A DNA stretch of 6,679 bases from Acidobacteriota bacterium (GTDB lineage Bacteria; Acidobacteriota; Terriglobia; Terriglobales; Acidobacteriaceae), in NCBI GenBank assembly GCA_021778875.1, contig JAJYBT010000145.1, forward strand, positions 1 through 6,679, given 5' to 3'. Positions 5,891 to 6,679 of this stretch are shown here, in pieces. Position 1 is the first letter of the stretch, and every line of letters begins with the position of its first letter. A model generated the notes under the pieces. The model was given only the letters and a program-made list of their open reading frames with translations, had not been told where the DNA came from and searched no databases. The position numbers and the translations under genes were made by a program.

Positions 5891-5894
5891 CTCC
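5891..5894 (-). promoter_or_regulatory. Ribosome-binding site candidate deciding the FKBP start
   Basis: On the minus strand GGAG lies 12 bases before the ATG at 5878-5876. The upstream in-frame ATG at 5908 has no purine-rich motif before it and would put a charged extension in front of the signal peptide. The spacing is longer than the usual 5-9 bases, so translation may be modest. Confidence 0.4.
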
Positions 5895-6001
5895 GGTAGG
5901 TATCTCATCGGGAGTGTATCAGGCGTGCCGTCGGCGCAGAACAACCGGCCGCAGCGGCACGGGCGCGCATCTGCGCCATGCCATGGTCTGCTTTGATGGG
6001 T

Positions 6002-6586
6002 CTATTGCGATGGAGCGTGCGACCCGCTTCCGGTCCTCGTGTCCACGCCTCTGGCCATCACCGTCCAATGCGCGTTGTCTTCTGAGAATTCCTGGCGAAA
6101 CTCGATGCGGTCTGCCGAGGCGAACACATTCACGACGCGAAACCAGGTTGTCTTATCCCCTTCCTGGATTTGCCAGGGAAAGGTCCACACATTGCCTTCG
6201 ATCAGCAGCCTGCCCTTGCCCGCCGGCTGACCGTCAAGGGGGATTGGGTAACTGGTATACGCATGTTCTTTGCTGTCATAGGTAAATACGAGCAGTGTTT
6301 TGGAGTCGCCGTCCACATACTGATTGCAGGCCAGGTAGCCCCCGTTTTTCCAGCAGACATTCTTGAGGGTTGCCGCTTCGTGGCCGGCCTTGCTATGGGC
6401 TGTGTTGAACCGCTCGGTCTCGGTCTTCCATGTGCCTGCATAAGCCCAGATGGCATCGATCCCTGACGGCGCATGCTGGGGCGTTTCCGCAGCCGCGCAA
6501 CCCTGGAATAATGAAACCTGAACTAACCAGACCTGGATCAGCCAGACCGCGGCAATCGTTCCCGCCCTCTGCGTCGTCCATGCCAT
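6002..6586 (-). CDS. Secreted protein of unknown function, beta-rich, lipocalin/DUF1579-like pattern
   Basis: A 194-residue protein I do not recognise with certainty. Residues 1-33 form a signal peptide: Arg7, a hydrophobic core (IAAVWLIQVWLVQVSLF), then GCAAA before Glu34. Cys30 might suggest a lipoprotein, but FQGC is a poor lipobox, and AAA gives a good signal peptidase I site. The mature part starts with WAYAGTWKTE (47-56), where the G-x-W is reminiscent of lipocalin-like barrels, and continues in alternating beta-type strands (TLLVFTYDS, GRLLIEGNVWTFPW, TWFRVVNVFASADRIEFRQEF). This layout resembles DUF1579-like proteins. Two cysteines, Cys78 and Cys87, could pair outside the cytoplasm. 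GGAGGA at 6600-6595, eight bases before the ATG, is a strong ribosome-binding site and fixes the start. It is in the same direction as the FKBP gene, 123 bp away, so co-transcription is possible. No catalytic motif is visible; ligand binding is one possibility. Confidence 0.75.
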   Translation of the reverse strand: MAWTTQRAGTIAAVWLIQVWLVQVSLFQGCAAAETPQHAPSGIDAIWAYAGTWKTETERFNTAHSKAGHEAATLKNVCWKNGGYLACNQYVDGDSKTLLVFTYDSKEHAYTSYPIPLDGQPAGKGRLLIEGNVWTFPWQIQEGDKTTWFRVVNVFASADRIEFRQEFSEDNAHWTVMARGVDTRTGSGSHAPSQ

Positions 6587-6679
6587 TGCAACTATCCTCC
6601 CGGTTGCGGTCGATACTACTCTATTGGCGGGTCTGGAATCACGAGCGAAAAATCAGGTTGAGCCCATCAGGCCTGCCAG

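Noticed and set aside
5879..5944. Longer FKBP start at 5944
   Set aside because: It would add 22 residues with charged positions before a clear signal peptide, and no ribosome-binding site precedes it.
5962..5977. Small inverted repeat (GGCGC / GCGCC) downstream of the 6002-6586 gene as a terminator
   Set aside because: Only a 5-bp stem with no following T-tract on the minus strand; such short GC stems are common in this sequence.
6653..6679. Minus-strand reading LAGLMGST followed by a stop, as a possible C-terminus of a neighbouring gene
   Set aside because: Only eight codons are visible, which is too few to tell coding from chance.

Overview
The window looks like an ordinary chromosomal segment of a GC-rich, Gram-negative bacterium. 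The gene style fits the Acidobacteriota (class Terriglobia): high GC at third codon positions, an outer-membrane beta-barrel ending in Phe, Tat-exported hydrolases, and a periplasmic FKBP with Pro/Ala-rich linkers. This assignment is an inference from general gene style; no marker gene is present to fix the taxon.

Layout on the plus strand: a small secreted beta-barrel protein (174-764), a Tat-exported GH32 beta-fructosidase (865-2400), a Tat-exported amidase-signature hydrolase (2457-4334) and an OppF/DppF-type ABC ATPase (about 4357-5160). On the minus strand: a secreted FKBP-type peptidyl-prolyl isomerase (5878-5165), convergent with the ATPase across only 4 bp, and a secreted protein of unknown function (6586-6002). 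The left edge (1-124) may hold the 5' end of a minus-strand gene that runs out of the window. The right edge (6603-6679) shows no supported gene.

Function as a set: five of the six complete proteins carry export signals, so this is mainly a cell-envelope and extracytoplasmic segment. The GH32 enzyme should cleave beta-fructosides such as sucrose, levan or inulin outside the cytoplasm. The amidase should cleave an unidentified amide in the same compartment. The ATPase could energise import of small peptides or sugars, but no permease or binding protein is present. The FKBP probably assists folding of exported proteins. GH32 and amidase share near-matching Tat signal peptides and a similar leader (a TATAGTG hexamer region followed by CGTGAA), which hints at common expression. 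The amidase and ATPase genes are close enough to be co-transcribed.

No mobile element, CRISPR array, tRNA, rRNA or defence system was seen. I did not find a clearly new system. The best leads are regulatory or architectural: an inverted repeat over the GH32 start region, the shared leader and Tat signals, a coding-embedded hairpin between convergent genes, and a repeat-derived insertion in the FKBP.
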